Shown: positions 11,461 to 23,626, numbered from the stretch's first letter. The stretch: DNA of 64,000 nucleotides from Ptychodera flava (GCF_041260155.1 NC_091930.1:40833523-40897522); one strand, 5' to 3'. Notes: generated by a model not told the origin, from the letters alone. Translations and numbers: made by a program.

Positions 11461-12350
11461 TTGGTTTTTTACGCTGTGTTCAAAAATATCTTTTAGAGGT
11501 TTGAAAAACAACGCATGTGTTTATCTCAACTTGCATATTTATTGAGAGCATTGTTTTAAAAATGTTTATTTTTGACAAACCGTGAAAAATGCGAAATTGC
11601 ATATAGCCGCAGTTTGACTCGGAATTGCAAACGAGAGTTGATATTTTGATGTTTCGTTCTACCGTGCGGTCGTCTGGTTTCAGAAACCGGATAAATCGCC
11701 AAGAAACGTTTTACGAATGTTTTTTTTCCTTTTTAGTCAGTATATTGTCTATTCTTAAGCGTAGGTCGCATTTTTGCGATACTTTGAAACATAATTACTG
11801 TTTTCACAAGCTGTGGTTAGAGTAAACCACCCTGGCATCCTTTATTTTAAATGACGTAAGTGTGTTTCAAAAACTGTGGGACGAGGTGGCCGCGTGTAAT
11901 TAACATATTATTTTTGTCTGTGTGTCTTCATAAGAATGTCGTTTGCAAACCATTGGCTTGCACGGAAGCCTTTCTCTTTTCTCATTTTCCTCGTGCTACG
12001 TTTCTAACTTCAATGAACTTATGGTCGTAAATAAGAGAGGCGTATATTTGCATGTAGACTTCACGATATAATTGACTTTGGGAATTATGTACCGTTTAAT
12101 TTTCATGAATTGCCTAGGAGTTGTATTGATAATACTGCCCTGCCACTTGAAGAAAACAAAATCAGTTTTAGGATTCCTACAGAATATTTACTAGCGGAGA
12201 TTACCAACACCTGTTATTCATTTAGGCCTATAAGGAAATTAGGTATTGTTTTATGTGTACGGTGGCAAGCCACTCTTCAGCTGCATGATGTGTTTCTTAT
12301 AATCTGTAATCTTGCTATTTTTACCTGATTGTTGGCCAGGTGGAATCAGA
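11458..12350. repeat. NXPE 3' UTR/downstream block, duplicated at 52204-53105
   Basis: This stretch of about 890 bp follows the NXPE stop codon and is highly similar, by eye, to 52204-53105 in the same orientation. Shared long blocks include the GCATATAGCCGCAGTTT region and the AATACTGCCCTGCCACTTGA region, and homology runs to TTGTTGGCCAGGT. It is non-coding. Either it is a dispersed repeat forming part of the 3' UTR, or the gene end was segmentally duplicated. Confidence 0.85.
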
Positions 12351-13767
12351 CTGTCCTATCATCAAAAGCAATGTGCGAGGAGATTTTACGATATTCATGT
12401 TTAGGGGCCCTGTTTGATCAAAACGCGTATGTATCAAACGGAACTCTCGCATTTTTTTCCCTCCAAATCCTTCTTCATATTACATATTAAGGAATTAAGT
12501 TTGGAATCGACGACAAAATGATGATTAGGAAGTTTCTTAGAGGTGAGATTTTGTTGAACATAGATTTTTTGCAAAATTGGAGCTGCTGACTGGTTGTTGA
12601 GCTGTAATTATTTCACAACAAAATCTACACTGTGACGGGATGGGACGGGACATCACTGTATGCATCTTGGTGATTTTCATGAGTGAAAATGGTGTACAGT
12701 TGGTGAGAAATATCTCAAAATAATCAAAGTAGAAAAGATAAAGAAAATAGAACGGCAATAGCTTTTTTTTGTCATGCGCTCCTTATTATTTATTGGATTC
12801 CACAGCCTCTAACGGTGAAAAATAATACTCAGGAATTTTGGAGGAAACGCGTTCATGTCGTGAAACAAAGTACAGTTTGTCGTTTACACTTCTGTTACAT
12901 TGTACAACTACTGCCATAGTGGGTTTGCTCCCAATAGTCAGTAAGAAATCAAACTGTACATTCAAGTTAATTTTTGCTGTAGCTGCCTTTTGCGCGCAGA
13001 TTTTTGAAAGGGATTTGGAGCATTCTTTATTGCGTATATACAATGAATTGAAAATTGTGCAATCCTTTCTGTTTTTGTTTCTGTCTTTCGGTTCATCTTT
13101 TTTCTCGCAATTTCTCAAATTTCCCAAGTATAGCATTTTCGCTCGCCAGTTTGCAACAAATACTAAAAACTTTAAGAGCACACCAGGCGAAAAGTTTAAT
13201 TTCTCCATTTGGGAATAATCAGCTGGCTATCAATATTCTCCACTTTTCAAAACACGCAAGCAAAATAAGGGATTCTCAGTGACCTTTAGAGTATTCTGAA
13301 CCTGAAAATGCCTTCACATTGCACTTGGAAATTCAGTTATAACGTTCAGGCGACGAGTAGAGGTGTTGATTTTGCGTGTTCGTATAAAAGCTAGGTAATT
13401 TTATATCTTCTGTGTCAGAAGCATATATTTGCTTAAGCCGAAAGCTACTATTCCAAAACTTAGTGCTGATTAAGACAGCATAGTGTACCACTGTTTTTTT
13501 ATTCTTGCTGATTCGTTCGCTGTAAGTTTGTTATAGTGGAAGGGAAAATGATAAGATTGCAAACCGGTTCAAACCAGTTTGTAATGCAGCTAAGTGCCGC
13601 GCATGCGCCCGCTTGGCCTACAGGTCCATCGAAGACTATGGCTCATTCTTCTACTTTGGATGTTGTATATTACAATATCTTGTGGTCCTCGTAAAATAAA
13701 GATTATCGCTGTTCTCCCGAAAACATGTTGAAATACTAAGTATTCGTTTTCAACGAAGCCTCTCTGT
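12351..13767. other. Non-coding region, nothing recognised
   Basis: Open frames of 126 and 140 codons on opposite strands at 12786-13218 overlap each other and show no domain or compositional signal. A palindromic GCGCATGCGC lies at 13599-13608. No gene is called. Confidence 0.5.
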
Positions 13768-13833
13768 TAGACTGGAAGATCCGTCGCTCGAGGAGCGTAG
13801 GGAGCGTCCTCGAGCGACGGATCTTTCAATCTA
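13768..13833. mobile_element. Ultra-short foldback element, TAGACTG family copy 2, perfect 9-bp TSD
   Basis: This 66-bp hairpin starts TAGACTGGAAGATCCGTCGC, ends CGGATCTTTCAATCTA and has an AGCGTAGGGAGCG loop. It is flanked by CCTCTCTGT at 13759-13767 and again at 13834-13842, a perfect 9-bp target duplication. A 9-bp duplication is characteristic of Mutator-like transposition. It is nearly all stem, with no internal sequence to speak of. Confidence 0.85.
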
Positions 13834-14471
13834 CCTCTCTGTGTGCATCCAACGTCAACTGTCCTTTTTACCAATTTACCTGTTGACCTGTTTACCAGTG
13901 ATCTTTTGCCCGGACTATTAAAGTAATGTTTATATACTGCATAGTGTAGAAAGTGCGATGTATGGAAAAGATTACTTATCTTGGCCGTAAAATTCAAAGC
14001 GAGACATACGAACACAACCCTGTTTTCGAACAGCTATTGTCTCTCCCTATAGAGCTAGACGATTTTGACTGCGTAATGAAATTGTCGGTAAAGCGAACTT
14101 TATTATCATTTAGCTCGAACAATATTTATCATATTTGAGTGATAGATTGGTTTTGTGCCTTTTGACTGACACACGACTGGATTAAGGCATGAAGTTAATG
14201 ATATTGTGCTTGAGTTTCAAGAAGAATACTTAATGTGGCGGCGAATTGTCATGAGTTTTGGCATGTTTTCAACTCATAAATGACAACCCGATTGGAACTA
14301 ATTTGGGACAATTGGATGGTGAAGTAATGTCGATTTAATCTGCAAATGTAAGCTCATCTGCTTTTCTTTTTTAAGTTACACACTTGTTTTATGAGTAATT
14401 TGTAATTATGCAACATTCAGCTTTTTACAAGAGGGCGCAGATGCACCACAAGCGACCGCGCAAGCTACCGC

Positions 14472-14490
14472 GGGGCGGGGGGGGGGGGGG
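14472..14490. repeat. Poly-G tract
   Basis: GGGG, one C, then an uninterrupted run of 14 G. Such runs are prone to sequencing error and could form G-rich secondary structure. Poly-C runs of comparable length lie near 1074-1087, 15936 and 16606. Confidence 0.85.
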
Positions 14491-14799
14491 TCCTGCCGTT
14501 GGAGCTTGTGAAAAATAGAGATTAAAATGGTGTTATTTGGTGGCACTTGGGGAGTATTGTTTTCATATCAATTTCGTATAAAAAACTCAAAGGAACAGAG
14601 ATCAGAGACAGCATTCCAAAACTTATATTCCAGTTCACTGATTTCAAGGAGGAATACATTTTTTTTACATGAAAAAATAGCGAGACATACATTTATTCAC
14701 CTTTATTATTTATTATTATTTTCCTGCAATAAAAGATGGGTTTGTTGATAACTATGTTTCGTATGCTTCTCATTAATTGAACAGTCCTTAATCATATTT

Positions 14800-15160
14800 G
14801 TCAAGGTGTAAAGTGGATCGGGTACGAATATTAGAATTGCGTGAGAGCTAACACTTTTCGTTTACTCACTTGTGATGTGTTTGCAGAGTGTTCAAACAGT
14901 GAGATTACAGGCTATCGAAACACTTCCGTTAGTTCATTTGTCTGTATCGTGTGTAGTGCACGATAGAGGTGACGATGTAAAACGTTGGACTATACTTGTA
15001 CATGTTTGTGTGACGGTCACGGTGTAAAACGGATGTGTGCTGACGTGTACATGTTTACGAGGACTGTAAAAAAATTTGGAGATGTCGACAACCAAGTTGA
15101 CTCACTTGTTAACGGACTCTGTATTTAGGGATTATCCCCTTGACACCAGGGGTCGCAATA
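14800..15160. repeat. Dispersed repeat K copy 1
   Basis: Similar in the same orientation to 59596-59890. Shared blocks include GCAGAGTGTTCAA, TTGACTCACTTGTTAACGGACTCT and AGGGATTAT. It is non-coding, with no termini identified. The family B element at 59020-59589 sits just upstream of the second copy. Confidence 0.7.
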
Positions 15161-15882
15161 GATTCGGCCTTGAGTTGGTTACGTGTCAGGGCGATAAGGT
15201 GGAGTTCAAAAAACGGTAAGGGGGCTGGAGGAAATCAAGGGGTATTCGAAAATTTTTGGGGTAGTAGAGGTTGGACTCGAATGTTTTGCTCTCCCTATGT
15301 CAGGGTACCTGATTTTTTGGGGGGTCTCTTTTTACTTTTTTACATTTTCCTATTCCAAGGTTTAGCAGGTAATTCAATGAAAAAAATGAACATTTTGATG
15401 TCATCCAATTGTTCTAATGTTAGTAATGATTAAACAAAGTCTAGAACCATTTGTAACATTTCATGAATTTTATCTCGAGAAAAATCTAATCATGTATGAT
15501 TTGTCGTAAAAACCAATTCAGGCTAACGTGGCAGAAGCTGAACTGTTGGTGATTTTTTTCAATATCCTATGCAACATATCAAATACAGTTTCTTGCTGTC
15601 TCCCTACAGCATGCTGAAACACAACATTCAGTTTGTCGACAAGGCCTGTATACATAAATATGTATTAGGGGATTAGTTTTTTTTAATATGGCAATAAGCC
15701 AGGAATTCACAATTTGCATAATCTCTTATGATCGTCATTTTGTGTGCTCTTCAGCAGGTGCCATCGACCAGACTAGAGTTGGATTAACTCAAGTCGGCTT
15801 AGACTGATAAATCCAATTTTAAGAACTTGCTTTAGGAATATGACTCTGTAAACTGCTAATACTATAGAAATGTCGGGCGACA

Positions 15883-16027
15883 CGCTGACCATTAACTGAG
15901 ATTTAATGAGATTTCAATCGCGACTCCTCAACTGCCCCCCCCCCTCCATTGAAGGCGAGGCTTGCCGAGCCCGTTAATTTTGGCTTTCCTCTCGCCCGCG
16001 CCCATAAATGAACGTTAATGGTCAGCG
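15883..16027. mobile_element. Small TIR/foldback element
   Basis: CGCTGACCATTAAC at the left and GTTAATGGTCAGCG at the right form a 14-bp perfect inverted pair enclosing about 145 bp with a poly-C run. The internal segment TTTCAATCGCGACTCCTCA is repeated beside another poly-C run near 16586-16618. No clear target duplication is seen. Confidence 0.5.
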
Positions 16028-16816
16028 CGAAGTCTGTTATTTCCATTATATATTATCAACGAACTCCAAAAAGCGACAAAATTTACGAAAATTTCCCACG
16101 CGAACGACAAAGGGGCCCCCAGAGTTTGTCAGTGAGTAGTGCGCGTGCTGTAAAAATTTTGCAAATCCGGAAATTTTTTCAAAAAAAGTGTCTGAACTTG
16201 GCCAGCAAGTGTTACATTTTATTTTGTGATTGATTACGATGTTTACGACATTATTCATATTATTCACGGGCACAGAAACAAACCATTATTGCGTGTTTGT
16301 GGTCAGTCACATGGTTCAGCTCGATCAATTAAAATGCGACGGACAGTGCACTGTAAGATAATAGGTATTTTTGAACATCTGTGAGCACACGGTCCCTCCA
16401 CAAAATCGTGGACCGTGGACCGTGGTGAGCAGAACTGCGCAATAAATGTTTATTTTCCTGCGCGCACATCCCTTTCAAGTATACAGGTTTGTGATAGTTT
16501 TGGAGAACTTGAAAAATTTTGATCATATAGTGGGGAAAATTTGAAATATTTTGAGGGTATTTAGGGGGGATCTTAAAAAAATAAAATTTCAATCGCGACT
16601 CCTCAGCCCCCCCCCCTCGTTATTTTTGAACGCAGCCTTAATGATCCTAATTCCCTGACAAATAGTGCCTGCAATAAACTGTGGTTTACAAGGCAAGCAA
16701 GATTTTAGTTCTGTTTGGTAGTGGGGGATGTTTCTGGTCCCTTAACAATGACACGGGGCTGAATAATTGAGGTGACCCTGAAAGAGATCACACACCGACT
16801 TTGTTTCAAGCCTTTA

Positions 16817-18352
16817 GGGAGCGCTCAGTTATTATGGTTGGGGGTGGGCCGGCAAATTCTTCCTGCGCATCAAGCAAAATAAGTGACCCCCCCCTACCCA
16901 TTGCACCAAAAAATTGATGACCCTCCCCCTTTTAAGATGACAAAAATTTCATCCCCCCCACCCCATTGCTTGAGTAAAGTTGCACACACATACACCTCTG
17001 GAGGGGCTATATTCTCAAAAACAAAGATTCTCAGATTTTTTCAAATGACCCTCCTTACAAACTCACAAATGTTAATGTTCAAATTTCCCCTTCTGACTTG
17101 CTATAATTTTGAAACTACCCCTTAAAGAGATTGGACAGAAATTACACGTAGATCGCAATATTTTCGCGGAAGCGTGTGTGTAAAATATTTTGATATTTGG
17201 ATTAAATTGATGATCAGCTGTTGATAATGTTGATTCACTATACATGATAGTGTATGAGAAAACTATTTAATACTTTTTTTAATACAAAACTATATCTATG
17301 CATTTATAGATGTTTGATATTTGACATAAATGTACTTACATCTGGTATGTGAACAAGAAAATTGACTTTAGAATTTCACCAAAAATGTTCATCCACTATA
17401 CATAGGAGTCTATGATAAAATTGTGAACAATTTTTTTTCAAATGAAAAACTTGCTATACATGAACATATAAAGACGTTGAATAATTAACATAATTGTACT
17501 TGATTAGAATATGATGGTTAAAGGTGTATATTATGTGTATAAGAAATCTGATTTTGAAATTTCACTGAAAGTGTTCATCCACTATACATGGAAGTCTATG
17601 AGGAGACTATAATAATTTTTTTCCAATACAAAAATAGGTAAATCTGTGTATTTATGTACTCCTAATTATTAATATGAATGTATTTGATTAGACTAGGGTG
17701 ATAACAAATGGATGTGTTTGCCAAAAATTGGATTTTGGAATTTCACCGAAATGTAGATTCACTGTACAAGGGAGTCTATGAGGAAACTATGAATAATTTT
17801 TTTCCAATACAAAATTAGGTTAATCTGTGTATTTATGTACTCTTGATTATTAATATTAATGTACTTGATTAGACTAGGGTGGTTACAAATGGATATGTGT
17901 GCAGGAAATTGGATTTTAGAATTTCACCTAAAAGAATTATTTAACTTTTCATGGTACTCTTAGTCAACAGGTAACTGTTTAAAACTTGCCATATCTCTCA
18001 TATGTAAGTAATAGGAATTGTTCATTGCCCTCAGTGAGCTCCATTGACAATAAGACATGCCTCAGAGTTGCCAAGTCAAGATGTTCATGCGATAGATAAT
18101 TTTACTTTTGTTCAGATTTACAATTAAATGACTTCAGAGCATGAAATCATGCAGCAAATCATTTTTATCTCCCAGAATATTTCTGAACACTGAAACTGCT
18201 TTTTGACAGGACAGATGCTTATGAAAATTAAGTGACCCCCCTCTGAGCTGTTTGAAAAATACATGACCCCCCTTTGCAGTTTTCAAATTTGAGGTGACCC
18301 CCCCCCCTGGATTTTGCCGGCCCAACCCCGGCTGTAAAAACTGAACGCTCCC
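16817..18352. mobile_element. Non-autonomous TIR element, TTA target duplication (PIF/Harbinger-like)
   Basis: The left end GGGAGCGCTCAGTTATTATG and the right end AAAACTGAACGCTCCC form imperfect TIRs that continue through the GGTTGGG..GGCCGGCAAA block. TTA lies on both sides (16814-16816 and 18353-18355). The locus at about 62962 lacks the insert, confirming it as one mobilised unit. Sub-terminal repeats of AAGTGACCCCCC occur at both ends, and a tandem array fills the centre. No transposase is visible, so it depends on an enzyme supplied in trans. PIF/Harbinger is inferred from the 3-bp TTA target. Confidence 0.8.
17205..17940. repeat. Tandem repeat of about 180 bp, about four units
   Basis: Degenerate units carry the blocks AATTTCACC.AAAATGTTCATCCACTATACAT, then GTCTATGAG.AAACTAT, and later ATTTATGTACTC and GTACTTGATTAGACTAGGGTG. 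Unit starts fall near 17225, 17390, 17570 and 17750. They lie inside the TTA-flanked element, as is common for large non-autonomous elements. Confidence 0.75.
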
Positions 18353-18500
18353 TTAATCTCGTTGTTACGTCATGCATGCATCTCGCACGTATCCGGACAA
18401 CGTAACGTAACAATTGTTTTATACATCGTTATACATCGTTATTTTAGATGCGGTTATAGGATAGGGGCAGAGCTTCTGACATATACCAGACATGAACTGA

Positions 18501-19425
18501 AAATGCTCACGTGTTTTCATAGATATTGCATTTGTCTGTAAATTTAAACTTTTGCCAATAGTTTTAAAGTTTTTTAAGCTGTGATGATCAAGATCATGGA
18601 CATTATCATGACAGACCAATGACAACGGCCTTTTTATTTACAAATATGAATTCGGTGGAAAAAATGCTGAATGTCTTTGGCTTCTGGCATTGTATCAGCA
18701 TTTACATAACAAGTGCAATTGATTGGTACAGTGCTTCACACTGTATAGGCCAAAGTGATATCACCATAAAGTAATGAAAAGCCATATACGCATTCTTTCA
18801 GAAAACCATTTTTATTTTTAAGAACTCAAGTAAAAGATAAACAACATGGCTATTTTGATAAATCTTTCAAGGAAATAGATTAAAATGAGCCATTGAGAAG
18901 GACATAGTTTAAATAGCAATAGAGAGTTAGTATGAGTAGTACGGAGAAATAATGGAGTGTTTTTGTGTAAGAGTAGTAAGGAGAAATTCCTCTGTATGAA
19001 AGTGGCTAACCAGTACTGGTCTTGCAAAGTGCCCTTGCTGAGTAATCCTTAAGTGTAATTGACATCACTGCAGAAATCTTTCAATTTTTTTTCTTTACAG
19101 TTGATTGTGAGATCATACCATTCAGTGCAAGGGGTGGTAAGCTGTCAAACTGTGAGCGTTTGGCGAGATTATTGTACCATCTCTCGGACTGAATGGTATG
19201 AACTCAATGTCAAGCTGGCGACGTCCTCGAAGCCCGGTGTCTTCAGTGTTTCAAAACGGCTGGAGAAAACATCAGGTTAACGTCAAATCAATGATATTTT
19301 GGGTTGGCTGGGCATGAAATAAACTGAACCTCTTTGTCCCACTTTTTCCTCGGGCAGTTCTCAGGCAGCTACGGGTAGTCACGGGCAGTAATTAGTATGA
19401 CCGCAGTTTTTGATTTAATTCTATT
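18501..19425. other. Non-coding, one short inverted repeat
   Basis: CATACCATTCAGT near 19116 and ACTGAATGGTATG near 19189 can pair into a hairpin of about 85 nt. Nothing else is recognised. The Helentron fragment ends at the right edge. Confidence 0.4.
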
Positions 19426-20386
19426 TTACAATGCAATCCAAATTGGTTTGTGGTCACTATAGTATGACTCAAGTACACCACTTTGCATGCAATGGATGTT
19501 AGTGTAAATGTGATCAAGGCATGATCCATAGTCTGTTGTTGACTCCTCAATAACTTGTGTGTAGTTGAAGTGCTTTGTCATAAGTTCAGATAGTTGTCTT
19601 GTAGATTGTGTTTGCTTTTGTAAGTCAACATTGAAATCACCAATGATCACGGTTGGTAGATTGTACTCAAGTGTATGGATGAGCTGAAGAAGAGCATGTT
19701 GTAAGTTTGATGTAGGTGATGATGGTGGATTGTAAACACCAACAATTTGAACTAAACCAAATGTTGTTTTGTGTATTGCAATTAAGAAATCTGTATTAAA
19801 ACAATGCAGTGTCTGTGGGGTAGCTTCAAGAGTGTTTTCTTTGCTGTACATAACCATACCATGATATGGTCTGGTGTTGTTTTGACGGTTTTATCATCCT
19901 GTCTGAAAAGGTTGAAGTTTGCTATTTTGAAGTCATCATTGTGATCGCCGGTTTGTAGTCTTGATTCACTGCAAATTAGTACATCAGCTGAAGTTAAGCT
20001 GAAATCACTAGCAACATCTTGAAAATGGCATGAAGAGATCTCACATTTTGATAAGTAATAATGAATCTGTTCGATATAATATATGGTAATGTGAAACAGA
20101 GTTGTAGCATGGAATGGGTTCTCATGCGTTGCATCTCTTGTGTAACATCAGTGCTAACTGATATTTGATTTTCTTGTAATGTGGTTATGTTGAGACCTGT
20201 AAGTTTAGTCACTCTGCTTAAAGCAACATAGTGTACATAACACTGATTTCTCTTGTTTGCTGTACTGAAGTCCACAACCACATTGTTAAGTGTATCACCT
20301 TGACAACGATGTATTGTTTTGGCACTAGCTGGTCTGAGTGGAAATTGTTTTCTCACAACTTCTGCATTTTTGTGTCTTCCCACTTG
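19426..20386 (-). pseudogene. Helentron fragment: helicase C-terminus plus AP-endonuclease-like domain
   Basis: On the - strand this encodes VGRHKNAEVVRKQFPLRPAS, then TIHRCQGDTLNNVVVDFS and VALSRVTKLTGLNI (helicase motifs V-VI). An exonuclease-endonuclease-phosphatase domain with GDFNVD, DYGSCLDHIYTN and YSDHKPIWIAL follows. It is strongly similar, by eye, to the C-terminal part of 20395-22862 but in inverse orientation, so the two copies are head to head. At least two one-base shifts (near 20020 and 19865) break the frame, and the Rep and helicase core are missing. A Rep/helicase with a C-terminal EEP endonuclease is the signature of Helentrons (Helitron2). Confidence 0.85.
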
Positions 20387-20394
20387 CTGGTTGT

Positions 20395-22862
20395 GACACA
20401 TATTATGACCGCTACTTGCAAATCAAACAGGAGGTTGATGCCAAGGAAAAAGAGTACAATAAGAATGCTGAAGCATTAGATCAAGCAATAGAAGCAGTGC
20501 AGAACACAGCTATGGATATGTTTGATAATGTTGCTCCAAATACACAACATCAAGAAAGACAAGACTGTGCACAAGGACCAAGTGACACTATGAACATATT
20601 TGCCCCACATAATAGCAGTCATTCACAATATGACATAGGACAAGACATTGGAATTGCTGTGAATAATCCAAATATGGAAGAACTTCATCAACCACGGATG
20701 GCTAACAGTGAACTGTACCCCCTTCTACAGACTCTCAACAAGAAGCAAAAACAAATATTTTATCATATAATTCATTGGATTAAAACAAAGAAAGATCCTT
20801 TGTATGTGTTTGTAACAGGGGGAGCAGGAGTTGGTAAATCTCTGGTTCTGAAATCACTGTATCAGGTACTTCTGAAACATCTTTCAAGTCTCCCTGGTCA
20901 AAATCCCGACAATATATTTTTATTGCTCATGGCACCAACGGGAAAGGCTGCTTACAATATCAAGGGAAACACAATTCACTCAGCTCTGCAAATTCCTGCA
21001 AGTCAAGGCTTTCATTACAGACCTTTAACATCAGAAAGACTGAATACTTTGCAAGCAAAGTATAGAAATCTAAAAGTCGTTTTCATTGATGAAATCTCCA
21101 TGGTTGGTAATGGCATGTTCAATTATATCAACCTTAGACTTCAACAAATCATGGGAAACAATCAACTCTTTGGTGGTGTCAGTATAGTTGCATTTGGTGA
21201 CTTATATCAATTAAAGCCTGTCTTTGATGGCTGGATATTTAATGATCTTAGGCATGATTACGGACCACTTGCCTTAAATATCTGGAAAGAACTTTTCAAA
21301 ATGTTCGAATTAACAGATATCATGCGCCAAAAAGATGACTTGGATTTTGCTGAATTACTGAATCGTATTCGTGAAGGAAAACAGACATCACATGACATAA
21401 ATGTTCTTAAAACTCGGATACTACAAAGGAATAATGAAACCCACTTTATGATGATTCAGTAGTCCATCTATATTGTGAGAACAGACTTGTTGATAACCAC
21501 AATGTGTTAGTGTATGATAGACTTACAGAAACTAAAACAATTATATCTGCAACTGATACTGTAATTGGAGATGTCTCTGAAACAGTGAAACAAAAAACAT
21601 TATCCATAGTTGCTATGTTAGGTCCTCAAAAGACAATGGGATTAATATCTCAATTATCTGTTGGAATTAATCAACGAGTTGAACTCTGCATGAATCTGTC
21701 TGTTGATGATGGATTAATAAATGGCACCCCAGGGATAATAAAGTTGATTGATGGACCAGACTTGGATCATGTCACAGTTCTATGGATTTTATTTGATGAT
21801 AGTACAGTTGGCAAAGCAGTGCGACAAGAAAAAAGACATTTATACCAGAGGAGAATTACCAAAACATGGACACCCATTGCACAGATATCACGGCAATTCA
21901 GAGTAGGAAGACACAAAAATGCTGAAGTTGTGAGAAAACAATTTCCTATTAGACCAGCCAGTGCAAAGACTGTCCACCGTTGCCAAGGTGATACTCTAAA
22001 TGATGTGGTTGTTGATTTTAGCACTGCCTCAAACAGAAACCAGTGTCATATACACTATGTTGCTCTGAGCAGAGTCACTAAACTTGCTGGTCTTCACATA
22101 ACCACATTACAGGAAAATCAAATATCAGTCAGCAGTGATGTCACAGAAGAAATACAACGCATGAGATCACATTCCATGTTACAACTTTGTTTGACTTTTC
22201 CGTATGATATACAAAGCAAATTTATTGTTGCTTATCAAAATGTAAGATCTCTTCATTGGCATTTTCAAGATGTTGTCAATGATTTCAGTTTGACATCAGT
22301 TGATGTACTTATTTGCAGTGAATCAAGATTACAAAGTGGTGATCAGAATGATGATTACAGAATTCCAGGTTTTGAAATTTACAGATATGATGATAAAAAT
22401 AATCAACAAACAAGAAGACCATATCATGGCATGATTTTGTATAGCAAGCCTAACACACTGGAATCTCTTCCGCAATCACTGCATTATTATAACTGTGATT
22501 TTGTCACTGCGATATACAAAACAACATTTGGATTAGTTCAAGTTGTTGCTGTTTATAATTCCCCTTCAACATCAATAAATAATTTACAATGTGCTCTTCT
22601 CAAAATTATAGATGAAATCGACTACACTGTACCAACTGTGCTCCTTGGTGATTTCAATGTTGACTTGCTACAGCAAACATCTTCAGCGAGACAATTGACA
22701 GAGCTTATGACAAACCAGCTCCAGTATAGACAATTAATTCAACAACCAACAACAGACTATGGATCTTGTCTTGATCATATTTATACCAACATTCACTGCA
22801 CACAATTTGGTATACTTGAATCATACTACAGTGATCACAAACCAATCTGGATTGCATTGTAA
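20395..22862 (+). pseudogene. Helentron Pif1-like helicase with C-terminal AP-endonuclease-like domain
   Basis: The homologous region begins at about 20395 (YYDRYLQIKQEVDAKEKEY). The helicase core has Walker A GGAGVGKSLVLK (20818-20853), Walker B VVFIDEISMV (about 21076-21105), motif III SIVAFGDLYQLKPV, then MRQKDD, and motifs V-VI TVHRCQGDTLNDVVVDFS and HYVALSRVTKLAGL. From about 22220 an EEP nuclease domain follows, with VLICSESRLQ, VPTVLLGDFNVD and YYSDHKPIWIAL. The frame breaks once near 21450, where one base appears to be missing, so two frames are needed. The Rep half is absent upstream. The right kind of Rep half is at 36296-39960 on the other strand. About 120 residues that normally join Rep to helicase are not found in either piece. 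The protein acts in rolling-circle-like transposition: Rep nicks and helicase unwinds. The role of the EEP domain is unproven. Confidence 0.9.
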
Positions 22863-22957
22863 ACAATAAACTCCATCCATATACTTTTGAAAATTACAGG
22901 ATTTGTTGTTCAGTGTAACGTACAGTGTATTTCATTTTATAAAATTGAATGAATTAA

Positions 22958-22977
22958 TGGTGCAGGCACCTGCACCA
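22958..22977. other. Compact hairpin 95 bp after the helicase stop, candidate Helentron 3' structure
   Basis: TGGTGCAGG-CA-CCTGCACCA has nine perfect base pairs with a two-base gap. Helitron-type elements carry a short GC-rich hairpin near the 3' terminus. Its position just downstream of the endonuclease stop fits, but I cannot define the terminus because the inverted fragment at 19426 has a different downstream sequence. Confidence 0.4.
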
Positions 22978-23278
22978 AGTTCTTATCACATTTTTCATAG
23001 ATTGTAGTGCAAGTCCATAATGTGTCAAAATGCTAATAAAAGTGATTGTGTCACAAATATTCTGTGTAAATCAATATTCAATTAGTCACACTGTACCATA
23101 AAATGCAAAAATCCAAATTTTAAAATGCATAGAAATATGTCGATATATTTTAATTCTGAGAAACAAAATACTATGTCAAACCCACAATGTCACCCATTAT
23201 ACGAGGCTTTCTCCAAATTTTGATGCAAGACCCTCGGTCGTGACCACTAATCCCAGCTTATCAGCAACAGTATTAATC

Positions 23279-23626
23279 AAGCCCTTTCACGATTTCGCGT
23301 AGCAACGTTCTATACCCATGATGTTTTTCGAATCTATCGCCTTCGTTATTGCAACCACTCTAATTTACAATATTGCGAATTCACCGCAAAAATATTTTCT
23401 GTAATTTCATAAAATTTGACTAAACGGCAAAACTGCATTTGACAGCGCTAAAATAAATAGAAATATGTACAAAACGCCCAATTAACAAAGTTTTGTCGAC
23501 AGAATGGGTCTGAAAACAGGCGAAATATGTTTGATCATAGCAGACCTGTGTTAAATAAATTAGGCGCTATAGATTCGAAAAGCATCATGGGTGTAGAACG
23601 TTGTATGCGAAACCGAGAAAGCCCCA
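23279..23626. mobile_element. Foldback/TIR element of about 350 bp
   Basis: The left arm runs from GCCCTTTCACGATTTCGCGT through CAACGTTCTATACCCATGATG to CGAATCTATCGCC. The right arm repeats this in inverse form, from GGCGCTATAGATTCGAAAAG to GAAAGCCCC. The arms are about 60 bp with few mismatches. Non-coding interior. No convincing target duplication. Confidence 0.7.

Larger units (their letters stand above)
16650..18500. repeat. Dispersed repeat D copy 1, interrupted by a 1.5 kb insertion
   Basis: 16650-16816 and 18353-18480 together align with the continuous segment 62795-63120. Shared blocks include AATAGTGCCTGCAAT, GACCCTGAAAGAGATCACACACCG and CGTTGTTACGTCATGCAT. The second copy therefore preserves the unoccupied target of the insertion at 16817-18352. 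Confidence 0.8.

Noticed and set aside
12786..13218. Overlapping 126- and 140-codon frames on opposite strands
   Set aside because: No domain, no splice context and antisense to each other. Best explained as chance.
19105..19205. miRNA precursor from the CATACCATTCAGT inverted pair
   Set aside because: Only about 13 pairs close a 60-base loop that itself does not fold well, and there is no second copy or conserved arm to support it.
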